Translations under genes and position numbers: made by a program
In this document: piece by piece, positions 37,029-47,060 of the stretch
Layout: each line of letters begins with the position of its first letter
How positions within the stretch are numbered: position 1 is the stretch's first letter
Notes under the pieces: model-generated
The model's input: the letters and a program-made list of their open reading frames with translations, nothing else
Database searches by the model: none
What the model was told of the DNA's origin: nothing
NCBI GenBank assembly: GCA_000333855.2
Contig: CM007333.1
Coordinates: 14,701-78,700, forward strand
Origin: Endotrypanum monterogeii
Lineage: Eukaryota > Euglenozoa > Kinetoplastea > Trypanosomatida > Trypanosomatidae
Direction: 5' to 3'
Length of the DNA stretch: 64,000 nucleotides

Positions 37029-39138
37029 GAGAAACACAGAGAATAGGAATTCATTTGAACCATACGCGTTGCTTTCTATTGGGAGACGCCGGTCTCCGGG
37101 GAATCAAACTACACTGCTCGCCCAACAAGCGCTCCTGTCTTTTCACACTACAGATGAGAAGCACCGCTTATCGCCGAGAGGCAGTTACCCCCACCCACCC
37201 ACCCACCCACTCACTCACTCCGATTCCTCGGTCCTCTCGCCTACACACCCCTCGGTGACATCGGCACTGACACTTCAGCTCTCAAGGAAGCACACATTAT
37301 GTTTTCCTTTTTCACGCAAGATACCTATGAGCTGTCCCCAGGTATATACACACACACAATCTCTAACAGGCATGTCTATCGCGACACAAGAAATGGAGAC
37401 ACAACTACCCAACATCAAATAAAACAAAGGGTAAGCGGAAACAGTGAAGCGATGAATTGAGTGGGGGGGGAGGCGGAGACAGATAGTGAGTGAGACGGAA
37501 TATGTTCAAAGGTCGAGAGATCAACTCTCGCTTTGCCTGGCGGTAGTGCGTGCTGGTGTCATCCTTGGTCCAGAAAGAGAAGGGAGGGAATAGTCGGGGG
37601 AGGGGGTGGGGGGGGATATAAAAAAAGAAAAAAGGAAGAGAAAAGCGAGTGCGGATATGAAGGGGGAAGGGGAAACAATGACATACAGGAAAAGTAGTAA
37701 TGAAGTACTATAAACCCCTTTATCTCCTCCTCCCCCATCACCTCAAATAGAGCAATACTAATAATAAATAAAACAGTTCGCAGAAATCCATTAACATCTT
37801 GACAAGGCCAACAGCCTTAAACACGTCAAAGACACACACACACACACACGCACAAACGAAGAAGAGAAGTAAACAACAACACGGTGGATGATCAAACAAA
37901 AAACAAGGAAAAAGAAAAGTCAGGGAATCGTCGAGCGCGGGAGACATTTAAAAAAAAAGGGAAAAGGGGAGAACAATACAATTTACGTTTGTGTATATAT
38001 ATGTGTGTGTACGTATGTCTATTTTTCATTGCGCACACACGCGATCACGAAACAAACGCACATCGACACCGCTGAAGATGTAAACAAAAAACAAAAAATC
38101 ATTTTTGATGATTATGAAGAGGAAGAAACAGAAAAAAAAAACGTCGAGGTAGTACAGAACCTGATTGTGAAAGGAGAAGAGGAAGCACACAGACACAAAC
38201 CTTTTTTTTTTAAAGGGGAAAAAGAAAGGGCCGTGGCATGTGTGAGTGTGTCTACTGATGTTCCACTTGGATGTATACTCGAGGTTGTCGCGGCAGCATA
38301 TCCACCCTCTCAGGAGCGCACACACACACACAAGCATAGCACAGGTTGACACACATGTATGCGCAGGGGGGGGGGGAAGCCTCAATATAAGAGATTCATA
38401 TATATATATATATATATTCATTTATGTACAGGGAGAAACGCTACATGCGAGCATGCATGTGTTTCTAGTGGAGCCACTCCTCCTTATGATCGACGTGGCA
38501 CCACCGCCGTCATGAAGGAGCTCTGTCACCTGTGCTTTGGAGTACCGACACCAGCTTATCCTGTGGTGGTCGCCGCCGTCACACAGCAGGAGGAACAAAG
38601 AGGGGAAGGTGCCCTAGGTGTCTTCCGGAAAGGGGATAGATGGAACATCACACACATGGAAAGAAAAAAAGGAAAGGTAGTGCTACATCACTGCAATGCA
38701 GAACCCCCTCATCCCCTTCCCTCTTGCGCGTAGGCCGCCGTGCCCGGAAGATGCACGCACTGCAGGTGCTCGCCAGCTCGCCCAGTCACGAACGCGTACG
38801 GCTGCGGTAAAGGAAATGACGGAACAGCGAGAATAAAGAAGAAACCATACCCAAAGTGATGATGGAGGAGGGGGGGGAGGGGGGAGGCATGCAGCCTACC
38901 CCATGGCGATACAGGGCGCACGAAGGAAATCTGACTTGAGTGTCCGACAAGCATACAACAGATCAGAACATGCGCAGCGGTGCGCTGCAAACATGATCGA
39001 ATCCTCGATAGCAACCAGACCCCCCTACAGACCCACCTCGAGCCACCGCCAAAAAATACCGCACATGTGCAGCAGCATCGCCCCTCCCTTCCCTCCCTCC
39101 CTCCCTCCCCTCTTTCACGTCTTCTGTCGTACGATGGA

Positions 39139-39885
39139 CTACTCAGGGAGGCCGCCCATTTCACTCATCAGCACAATATACTCATCGAGGGGCACCACCC
39201 ACACAGCGAATCCACCCTCGGCAGAAAAGTTGGTGCAAACCCCAGGCAATTGCTGCTTCCGCACCTGCACTGCAATGCCCTGATAGCCAGCCAGGCCCTC
39301 TGGAGTGGACGTCTCATAGTAGTGTACCACTTCCAGAGCGGGACCCTGCGGCTGCGTCTGCTCCGACTCTCGATTGGAGTGGGCGAACATGTCCTCCACG
39401 TTCGAATAGCTGCCACACGGTGATGAGGTGAAGTGTTTCGTTCGCCGACTGGCCGCTACACCGCTGCGGCGAGATTGCTCACGCAAACTTGAAAAGTCGA
39501 TGCTGCTGTTAGCGAGAACATTTTTCTCCGCCTCCGGGGTGCGCTCCCGGAGCTCAACGCAACTCGCCTGCCACGGGCATTTGTGCAGAAACTCATTGTT
39601 TAGGATGCGCTCGCTTCCACCGTAGCCAAGCGGCGTCGGAGACAAACATGACACCTCTTTCGAGCGCGTTAGTGTCTCGTAGAAACGCATAAATCCCTTT
39701 AGTTGTGCCACACTGGCCGAGGAGAGGCGACGCGTCTCCGTCGGAAGCAGTGCAGGCACACCGCGAGGGTGAACCGTGTGGTGGGCAGGGATGGTCCCAT
39801 CATGCTTGGGGGCGGAATGTTTGTGCATAGCGGATGCCACAGCGGCACCAACTACAGTGCGACAACCCTTTGTGAACTGGAGCAT
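39139..39885 (-). CDS. Hypothetical protein, 248 aa
   Basis: I do not recognise the family. The N-terminus (MLQFTKGCRTVVGAAVASAM) lacks acidic residues and carries Lys/Arg, so a mitochondrial presequence is possible. The middle is polar and Ser-rich. The C-terminal 70 residues look folded and beta-rich (ALEVVHYYETSTPEGLAGYQ, IAVQVRKQQLPG, GGFAVWVVPLDEYIVLM), suggesting a compact domain at the end. No enzyme motif or membrane segment is visible. The start is the ATG at 39885, with a possible acceptor (CCCACAG) about 35 nt upstream. Confidence 0.65.
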   Translation of the reverse strand: MLQFTKGCRTVVGAAVASAMHKHSAPKHDGTIPAHHTVHPRGVPALLPTETRRLSSASVAQLKGFMRFYETLTRSKEVSCLSPTPLGYGGSERILNNEFLHKCPWQASCVELRERTPEAEKNVLANSSIDFSSLREQSRRSGVAASRRTKHFTSSPCGSYSNVEDMFAHSNRESEQTQPQGPALEVVHYYETSTPEGLAGYQGIAVQVRKQQLPGVCTNFSAEGGFAVWVVPLDEYIVLMSEMGGLPE

Positions 39886-41150
39886 TGGCGACGTATATGA
39901 GAGAAGAATGGAGTCTATCTGTGGGATTGTGGTGTGTTAGATTCGCCGGTGAACACCCTTGGAGGGCTGACGTGAAACGAAATGATGACCTTGTGCACAG
40001 ATGCATCCATGTTATGGTCACGTACATGTGCACATGACGGTGCAGCAGCGGTTGTGGTAGCCAGAATACAAATACAAACCATTATGGGTGTATGGGAAGG
40101 AAGGGATAGGGGAAAGGAAAAATTGTCGAGGAATTACGAGACAGGGTAGACACACGCACACAGAGAGAAAGATGGAGGGGAGGGAGGGGGGAGGTCAGCT
40201 GACTAACCGCACCCCAAACGCCAGCGAGCAGCGCATGGAACATGGTCGACAGGTTCCACACGAACGCGCACTCATCGACCTCTTAACGTCTGGAAATGAA
40301 AACATCAAAAGAGAAGAGAGAACGACGACGCACCACCCCACATGGTTGCTCTGGCAGCATCCAAAACACAAACTATGCAAGAGAGTGCTGCAGAATTAAG
40401 CGAGAGGCACTAGTACATACTCTACCTTAGTGCTGCAGTCATCTGTCGCAGAGCCTCTATGCCTCTCCTCTTCCCGCCACCGACTGCACTTTTCCCTTCG
40501 TCACGGTGTCAGTATCCAAGGGGGGGGTATGCTTATCACAACTGCACTAAAAAAAAAAAGACGCAGGGGAGGGCGGCAAGATGATGGGGAGGAAAGGAAG
40601 CAGCAGCAGCACAAAAGAGTTTTACGGCCCCAGACGCACACGCACACGGAGTGCTCTAGATGTATCCATCGCAGGGCACTGGTGAGTCTTCGGAAGTGAA
40701 GGAATGCACACAGAGTGCAGACTGTCGCGATGTTATAATGCAAATCGATGATGAGCAGCCCAAGAAAAGGAGGAGGGGGGTTGAAGGAGGAGGTGCTGAT
40801 GCTGCAAAAGGGAAGCGGAATACAAACACACACACACACACACACACAGAGAGTGAGAGAGAGATGCATGCCTGGAAGTACGTCGGTAGTGTGGACGTAG
40901 TGCATTGATATGAAAGAAATCCAAGAGGGTTAATATAAATTGAAAGGGGTGCAGAGGGAAGGCAACTAAAAATAGGGAAAACGCCTGAGGGTAACACCGC
41001 AGCATGGAACATCGAGAATGGAAGAGAAAAAAAAAGGGGGAAAGTCTGTCTATTCCCTCGCACCGAACGTGCGGGCTCGAAAGAGCGAAACACACACACA
41101 CACACACATACACACACACCATCACCCCTAGATGACGTGCAGCCACCCGG
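39886..41150. other. Intergenic spacer, 1.27 kb
   Basis: No gene seen. A GA-rich stretch lies near 40160-40195, an A-run near 40548-40558, a CA run at about 40826-40848 and another at about 41091-41119. Confidence 0.55.
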
Positions 41151-43520
41151 CTAAGACTCAGCGTGGCGATAGAGGTGAAGCATGACCCCTCGATTATACG
41201 CTTCTATAGAATGGTCCGCCAAGATGGAAGCCTCCCCGCAACCATGCTTCAACACCCCAAAGGCTGTCTCCGAGTCGTCAGTCGAGACATACCCGTAGTT
41301 ACCGTACTGAATGAAGTGATAACGGCCAAAGCACGTGAAACGCCGATGCATGCGACGCGAAACCGCGGGTAGCGTCACATCCACAGCCGTGTCGAGCGCC
41401 ACCCCAACCCCTGAATGGGCAAGAGACTCCTCATCACCGCTAGGGAGCCACTGATGAGCAACGCCCCTTCGATCCGAGCCGAAACCATTTGCACGCACAC
41501 ATCGGCTGCTGAACTCGCGGAGGGCCTGCTCTACGTCAGCATCCCGCTGAGCCGATTCAAGATGAAGCTGCGCCGCTGTCAGCGTGTCACTCTCCAGGGC
41601 ATCAGGGCCCTTGCGCACAGCGACATCAACATACGCGGCCACCCGCGCCTGCTCCTCCCATGATAAAGAATCCTCAGAGGCGCAAGACGTACCAAGAAGC
41701 GAAGCGCCCTCCGCACCCGCCGCGGTCTCACCTGAGAAGCCCGCCTGTATGGCTGCGTCACCTGCATCTGTCATTACACCAGCAGACGAGGTAGCGGAAG
41801 ATGTCCTTGTCGTACGCAAGCGTGCTAGCGCCGTGGAAAACCTGCCTGTTCTTCGTGTGGGGGTGGTAACCGTCTCCGTGTCTGTAGAGGGAGGATCAGA
41901 GGCGACGGTAGCTGCTCGCGACAGCACACTCTCGGTTTTGCGCTGGCTGTCATTGCCTCTCCACCAACTCTGTGCGGTCGTGAGAACGGAAGTGATGGTG
42001 CCTGTCAATCGCGCCTGTGCATCCCAGGCGAGCTCGTCTGTGCACGACAGGCGCGGCACAATGTCGCTTCGGTACACGAAATTGTGGAAGATGTGCGACC
42101 AGCCGCAGCTCTGCACGTGGTCAGCCAGCTCGTAATTCCCGAGGAGCGGCGCACCAAGTGAGACACAGACAACTCGTGGGGTGTCCACCTCAGCACCACG
42201 AGGCACGAGAAGAGATGCTCGACGATGCAGCAGCTCCAGAGTCAAGTACTGCGCGATAGCACCACCCAGAGAGTGACCGCACAACAAAAGGGTATAGCCT
42301 CCACTGTCGACGTCCTCCAGAAGCGAATCAAGTGGCAGTCCAACCTCCTGCGCCTCGCGTGCAAAGCCCTTGTGCACTCGGTACTCCCACGCCTTCCGAA
42401 CACCCCCATTGAGGGTCGCTGGGGCCCGACCGCGGCTATCCCCCTCCTCACCCTCTGCTACCGCCGCCAGACGCACGCCCTCGTGCAACGTCGCCCACAC
42501 CGTTTCGGTTACGCTTGCAAACTGTACATCTGCGAAACGCGTTCGCCAGTTGTGCGTCCCAGGAAAGGCGATGAACTTCACACGGCCTGGAGCCTCGAGA
42601 ATGGTGTAGCGCTCTCGAGCGACAGAAATGCGCAGCGCACGCGCGTACGGGATATCGGACAAGCTCAGCGTCATGTTCGGTGCCCCAAGGTACTCGTATG
42701 CAACTGCCGAAGCAACAATAGACAGCAGCACCCGCTGAGCCAAGACGACGTTCGTGATCGCACGGAATGCAAACACCTCTTCATATCGATGAAAAATCTG
42801 GCGGAACATGCGCTCCACCTGCGCTGTCGTCATGCCGCTCACCTCCATGACACGCAGCGAGAGCTGCTGAACATCAAGCACACCTACAGTGTCCATCACA
42901 CTACTGGAAACACCGTTGCTGCGAATCACACGAGCGGCGTGTGGCCTCGTCACGACGGTGGGCAGCCCACACGTGTAGCAGACAACCTGTCGTGTCAGGG
43001 TACGGCAAGAAGGACCAATGCACATGTTAGGCATAGAGCCTGCCGCTCGCAGTGCGTACAGTCCCCATAAAAGATTACCGTTCCGGCGCTCGGCGAGATT
43101 CGCTAGCGCCCATGGCGTGGAACAGCGATCACACACAAGCATCTGTCGCCCAAGCATGTGAACATGGTGTCGATGACCCCAGCAAGCGGAACACACCGCG
43201 TTCCAGCAGCAGCGGCAATGATGGCGATTCGCGCGGAAACGCGAACGGCACACAAAACAAGTTGTGCATATACATGCCACTTTTGACCTCTGGCACGCTG
43301 TGCAGACACGACTACCCTCCAGCGGAGGCTGACGCACAACCGCCGGTGTCCACGTGCCGACTGCTTCTTCGTCAAAACATGTCATACTGCTCATAGCTGC
43401 TGATCGCGACCTTGGCATCGACAGCGATGTGCTTACGTCGGCCCACTGTGGCTGGGTGTGGGTGTAGACAAAGTCGCGCATCTGCGCAAACTGTGGCCAT
43501 TGTGGCTGTGGCACCGCCAT
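41151..43520 (-). CDS. FYVE-type zinc finger plus class 3 lipase
   Basis: 789 aa from the ATG at 43520; a TTG lies just before it. Residues about 73-133 form a Cys/His-rich FYVE-like finger with NRHHCRCC in place of R-R/K-H-H-C-R-x-C-G; FYVE fingers bind PI3P on endosomes. The class 3 (alpha/beta hydrolase) lipase domain follows: FIAFPGTHNWRTRF, the nucleophile motif LLLCGHSLGGAIAQ with Ser417, SDIVPRL with the probable Asp at 486, and a late His at about 735 (RYHFIQYGNYGYV). About 240 Ser/Thr/Ala-rich residues (roughly 500-730) separate the Asp from the His. The likely role is a membrane-associated acyl hydrolase at endosomal or autophagic membranes; substrate unknown. A very strong polypyrimidine acceptor lies 33 nt upstream. 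Confidence 0.87.
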   Translation of the reverse strand: MAVPQPQWPQFAQMRDFVYTHTQPQWADVSTSLSMPRSRSAAMSSMTCFDEEAVGTWTPAVVRQPPLEGSRVCTACQRSKVACICTTCFVCRSRFRANRHHCRCCWNAVCSACWGHRHHVHMLGRQMLVCDRCSTPWALANLAERRNGNLLWGLYALRAAGSMPNMCIGPSCRTLTRQVVCYTCGLPTVVTRPHAARVIRSNGVSSSVMDTVGVLDVQQLSLRVMEVSGMTTAQVERMFRQIFHRYEEVFAFRAITNVVLAQRVLLSIVASAVAYEYLGAPNMTLSLSDIPYARALRISVARERYTILEAPGRVKFIAFPGTHNWRTRFADVQFASVTETVWATLHEGVRLAAVAEGEEGDSRGRAPATLNGGVRKAWEYRVHKGFAREAQEVGLPLDSLLEDVDSGGYTLLLCGHSLGGAIAQYLTLELLHRRASLLVPRGAEVDTPRVVCVSLGAPLLGNYELADHVQSCGWSHIFHNFVYRSDIVPRLSCTDELAWDAQARLTGTITSVLTTAQSWWRGNDSQRKTESVLSRAATVASDPPSTDTETVTTPTRRTGRFSTALARLRTTRTSSATSSAGVMTDAGDAAIQAGFSGETAAGAEGASLLGTSCASEDSLSWEEQARVAAYVDVAVRKGPDALESDTLTAAQLHLESAQRDADVEQALREFSSRCVRANGFGSDRRGVAHQWLPSGDEESLAHSGVGVALDTAVDVTLPAVSRRMHRRFTCFGRYHFIQYGNYGYVSTDDSETAFGVLKHGCGEASILADHSIEAYNRGVMLHLYRHAES

Positions 43521-44895
43521 CAACGACGAAGATGTTGTTTGTGTCTGTGGCGATGGCTGGAGAAAGAGAGAGAGAGAGAGGAGCAGAAGGAAGATATGTC
43601 CGTGAGTGGCAGAAGATGATCAATGCAGGAACGTGGAAACGAGAGAAGGGGAAAAGAAAAAACTGCGTTTCTTTTTTTCCTTGTCAAGAGCAGTGCACGG
43701 GGGGGGGGGGGGGAACGATAGAAAAATGTCAATGAAAAAGGATATGAGCAACCCTCCCCCTTCCAGATGGCTACACAGCGAAGATGTGTGTGTGTACGTA
43801 CGTACGTACTAATGCGTGTGGGGAATGCGTCTGTGTATGGGAAGGGGATGCGGATGTCTACCCGAGAGAGAAAAGGAGAGAGAAAAAGTGAGAAAAAGAG
43901 AGACTTTAAACTATGCGCAATGTATAAGCGCACACATATTACCGCAATAAGGATGGCCCACGCACAATATACATATACACATATATATATATATATAAAG
44001 GCGGTGTCGGCGTTGGTGCCGGTGCGTCGGTGTGATGGTAAGGGGACTAAGGAGGTGGGGGCACCCCCAGTGAAGACGTCGTGGTAGGCGAACCAGGTGG
44101 AAGACGATGATTGGGGTGTGGGATATACATAGATATACAGAGCAAAGGCAGAGCAGAGGCAGAACGAGAAAGCAGTCAGACACTCCCATGACACCACACA
44201 TGTTCGTGCGCGTATCCGTGCGTCCACAACCAGCTTACAGGCAAATCCCATTCCAAGAGTCCAAGATGAGTAGGTCTAGGTTCCCTTACAGAGGTCAACG
44301 TCACTCCCTCCCCTCCCTACAGGTGACGGAGTGAGGAGAAGAGAGGGGGAGAGGAACACGAGAGATGTCGCATAAACGGACCTTCAGGGATTGTGGTACG
44401 ATTATGATAAAATGGAGTGGTGCGGGAGGCACAACAGCAAACAACAAAAATACAAAACAAAAAAAACCACAGAGACGCTTGATCGCAGGGAACAACAAAA
44501 AGATGAAGTACAAGAGAGAAGGCGCACCCGCTGAGCGAAATCGTACCAGCTCAGACACAAAATAAAATTTAAAAGGAAGACGATCCATAAACACGAATCA
44601 ATAAATGATCACGTAAGGCAGCGACGCAACTGGTGAAACCACAACCCACCAAAAAAAAAAACTGACACGATACACAATTTCCTACTTTTCCGCCGGTTTT
44701 AACAGCTCGGTGACAAATTTTGCATCTCAACTGGCTCGTATGAGTGTGGAAGCTGTGAGTGCTTCGAGTGCCTCGAGGGAAAAAACACAAAAATATTCGC
44801 AAAAAAAAAAGGATGGGATAGGATGGGATGGAGGGAGAAGCAGCCCTGAGATGTGTGTTATGCTGTGACAAGCCGCCAACACACACTCGCCTCGC
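43521..44895. other. Intergenic spacer, 1.4 kb
   Basis: Apart from the splice tract there is no gene. It holds a G-run at about 43699-43713, a CGTA repeat at about 43796-43808, a TATA run at about 43981-43998, and A-runs near 44458-44466 and 44650-44660. Confidence 0.55.
43557..43584 (-). promoter_or_regulatory. Spliced-leader acceptor for the FYVE-lipase gene
   Basis: The coding strand has a CTCTCTCTCTCTCTTTCTCCAG tract with AG at 43558-43557, giving a 33-nt leader before the ATG at 43520. Confidence 0.7.
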
Positions 44896-45489
44896 CTAGC
44901 AGCATTCATTCCTTTGTCGTTGTGCTGTGTTCTCCGAGTAACCCATGACACCGCCCTCGCGCACACTCACGGTACTGTTTGTCTCTATCAGCCTCGTAGC
45001 GATGGTATGAAACGTATCCTGCACTCCATCGCCGCTAAGTGCACTGGTTTCACAGTACATCGCGCCCATAGCTGCTGCACACTGCTGCGCATCAGAGAAC
45101 GACACCTGGCGCTGCTCCTCCAAGTCCCTCTTGTTGCCCACCAGCATAATAAGAGTCTCTGGGGAGTTGAGGTGAAGTTCGTGTATCCAATATTTGGCCT
45201 TCTCGTATGTGTCGGAGGAGATGATGTCGAAGACAACGAGCGCCGCAGCAGCACCCCGGTAGTACATCGCAGCCAGACTCCTGAAGCGCTCCTGCCCCGC
45301 TGTGTCCCATATATCGAAGTGAAGAGTCGTGTCGTCGTTCACGTTGCAGGTGTAGCGAAAAAACGAAGCACCGACGGTACTGTTCAAGCAGTCGTTAAAT
45401 ACATTCTTCATGAGGCGCTGCACGACGGAGGACTTGCCGACACCACTCTCACCAAGCAGAACCACCTTGTATTTCCGTGTCGATGACAT
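44896..45489 (-). CDS. Rab-family small GTPase, Rab5-like
   Basis: Membrane-traffic GTPase, 197 aa from the ATG at 45489 (MSSTRKYKVVLLGESGVGKS). All nucleotide motifs are intact: P-loop GESGVGKS (13-20), switch I Thr in NSTVGASFF, WDTAGQERFRSLA, NKRD (N-K-x-D) and ETSAL. The C-terminus NECC is a double-Cys geranylgeranylation signal. The effector region and YYRGAAAALVVFD are closest to the Rab5/Rab21/Rab22 group, suggesting an endosomal role; the exact paralogue is not resolved. An upstream ATG at 45531 would add 14 residues, but the first AG after the polypyrimidine tract is at 45502-45501, downstream of that ATG, so it should not be in the mature mRNA. Confidence 0.9.
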   Translation of the reverse strand: MSSTRKYKVVLLGESGVGKSSVVQRLMKNVFNDCLNSTVGASFFRYTCNVNDDTTLHFDIWDTAGQERFRSLAAMYYRGAAAALVVFDIISSDTYEKAKYWIHELHLNSPETLIMLVGNKRDLEEQRQVSFSDAQQCAAAMGAMYCETSALSGDGVQDTFHTIATRLIETNSTVSVREGGVMGYSENTAQRQRNECC

Positions 45490-45500
45490 CGCCCTCGTCG

Positions 45501-45590
45501 CTGCGGTGGGGGATCGATTGACAGATGGCATTGCAATGGCCAGTAATGCGAAAGGAAGAAGAGCACCAAGAAAGGGGGAGGGGGGAGAAG
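45501..45590 (-). promoter_or_regulatory. Spliced-leader acceptor that decides the Rab start
   Basis: The coding strand has a C/T-rich tract (about 45590-45545), then no AG until CCGCAG at 45502-45501. This lies 12 nt before the ATG at 45489 and inside the longer frame. Confidence 0.6.
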
Positions 45591-46627
45591 CTTAATGTGC
45601 GCAGTCAACACAAGGAGGCACGCCCCTGAAGCAGAAACCTATTGTGCCCCAACGGCCTGAGAAGCGGCAGCAAGAAAAAAAAAAGCAGCAGCTGTGGCGA
45701 CGTGGGCACTTTAAATAAAAATCTCCAAGCAAGGGCACAAAGAGAGAGAGAGAGAGAGAGCCGTTTGCTTCGCCTTCCACTCAAGACTAAAAACAAAAAA
45801 GATTTGTCGCCTCGTTGAAGCAACCTCGAATGGCGACGAATGGTGTACCTCCGTCTGCGCAAGATTTCGCAGGCAACAAAATAAAATAAGGAGGAAGGGT
45901 AGAAGAAAATCAGCGAAGAGAGATATAAACAACAATTGAGGTCGTGCCCAAAGCGTCTGCCCCAGCAACGACTGCTGTGTGACAACTGCGCACCGACTGT
46001 CGAAGTGCGAGCAGGTAGAGACGAGGAAGCAAAGTGTATATGTGGGTGAGTGAGTGCGAGAACACACACAACAAACCTCCCCCCCTTACTCACCACACAG
46101 GATTGCGCGCTCAGTAGTCGTGTTCACTGAATTCAATGAGATACGCTATCGATGAACGCAGCCTGCATAGTATCTCCCACACGGGTGCGCAGGGAACAAA
46201 ACAAAGAAAAATGAAAGAGGGGTCCTGTAAACAAGCTAGATACGCTGTGGTGGCCTAGCGGACCTCAACGACAAGGTAACTCACTCTGTCACGCGTAGTG
46301 CTTGCACGATGACGAGAGCCTCAACTCGTGATGTTTGCTACAGTGCAGTGTGTGTATGCACGTGAAGAGAAAGACATGTGTTGAGAAGGGATGAAGGAAA
46401 AAGTGGTCGCCCGCACGGTGTATTGGAGGGATACTATCCTGCAAGAGCACAGCTGCTAGAATAGTACAGCCATCGGAGAAGAGGGAGGGGAAGGGCACAT
46501 CGACACAGCATCCCTCTATAGATCCGCGCACGATGCCAAAAGAGCTCCACGTCCCTTCGTTTCCACCCCCACGCAGACCCTATGAGTCATACGCAACCCT
46601 TTGCGGGCTATTTACAGATGCATAAAT

Positions 46628-46643
46628 ATATACACATATACAT

Positions 46644-46680
<37 letters not shown>
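46628..46680. repeat. TA/CA-rich microsatellite
   Basis: TACACATATACATACACACACA grading into a TA run of about 27 bases. Confidence 0.85.
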
Positions 46681-46683
<3 letters not shown>

Positions 46684-47060
46684 TTATTTTTACCTGTGTG
46701 TAGATGCGTTCGGACACCGAAGCGCAAAGGACAACAACCTGAAATTATTGGCGGATCTGACAAGAGATCAAACGTATTCCAGCAGCGAAGACATAGCAGC
46801 AACAGTAATCACAAAGATAAAGGGGGAAAAAAAGGAAATCCATCACGAATCGAGTGAACACTTCCTCAGAAAAGTTTGACGCATGCTGCCTGTGATGAGG
46901 CTGTGCGCCACACGTATGTGGTGTAAAGAACACCCGAAGAAAGGAGGAAGGGAGGGGGGGGGCATTCCCCTCGACAACGCAGCGCCCACCCCAACATCCG
47001 CGCAGAGCAGAAACAAACACACAGACACACAGAGGGCGGAGGGGACATCACCACAAAATA

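Larger units (their letters stand above)
35019..39138. other. Gene-free spacer, 4.1 kb, with assembly gap
   Basis: This is the longest stretch without a supported gene. It contains the CA/GT inverted repeat at 35502-35555, a 468-base gap (35644-36111) flanked by AT repeats, an ACACAA-type repeat near 36748-36780, a GT run at 36991-37025, a CCCA/CTCA repeat near 37188-37219 and an AT run near 38398-38416. Open frames here translate the repeats. A gene hidden in the gap cannot be excluded, but the flanks suggest collapsed repeat. Confidence 0.5.
45490..47060. other. Intergenic spacer, 1.57 kb
   Basis: Apart from the splice tract there is no supported gene. A GA run lies at about 45741-45759, an A-run near 45675-45684, a CA/TA tract at about 46628-46680 and a G-run near 46953-46963. 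Confidence 0.55.

Noticed and set aside
42225..43070. 281-codon plus-strand frame
   Set aside because: Antisense shadow of the FYVE-lipase gene.
46250..46330. tRNA-like stretch (GGTGGCCTAGCGG resembles a tRNA D-arm)
   Set aside because: No B-box (GGTTCGA-type) sequence and no acceptor-stem pairing follows at the right distance.
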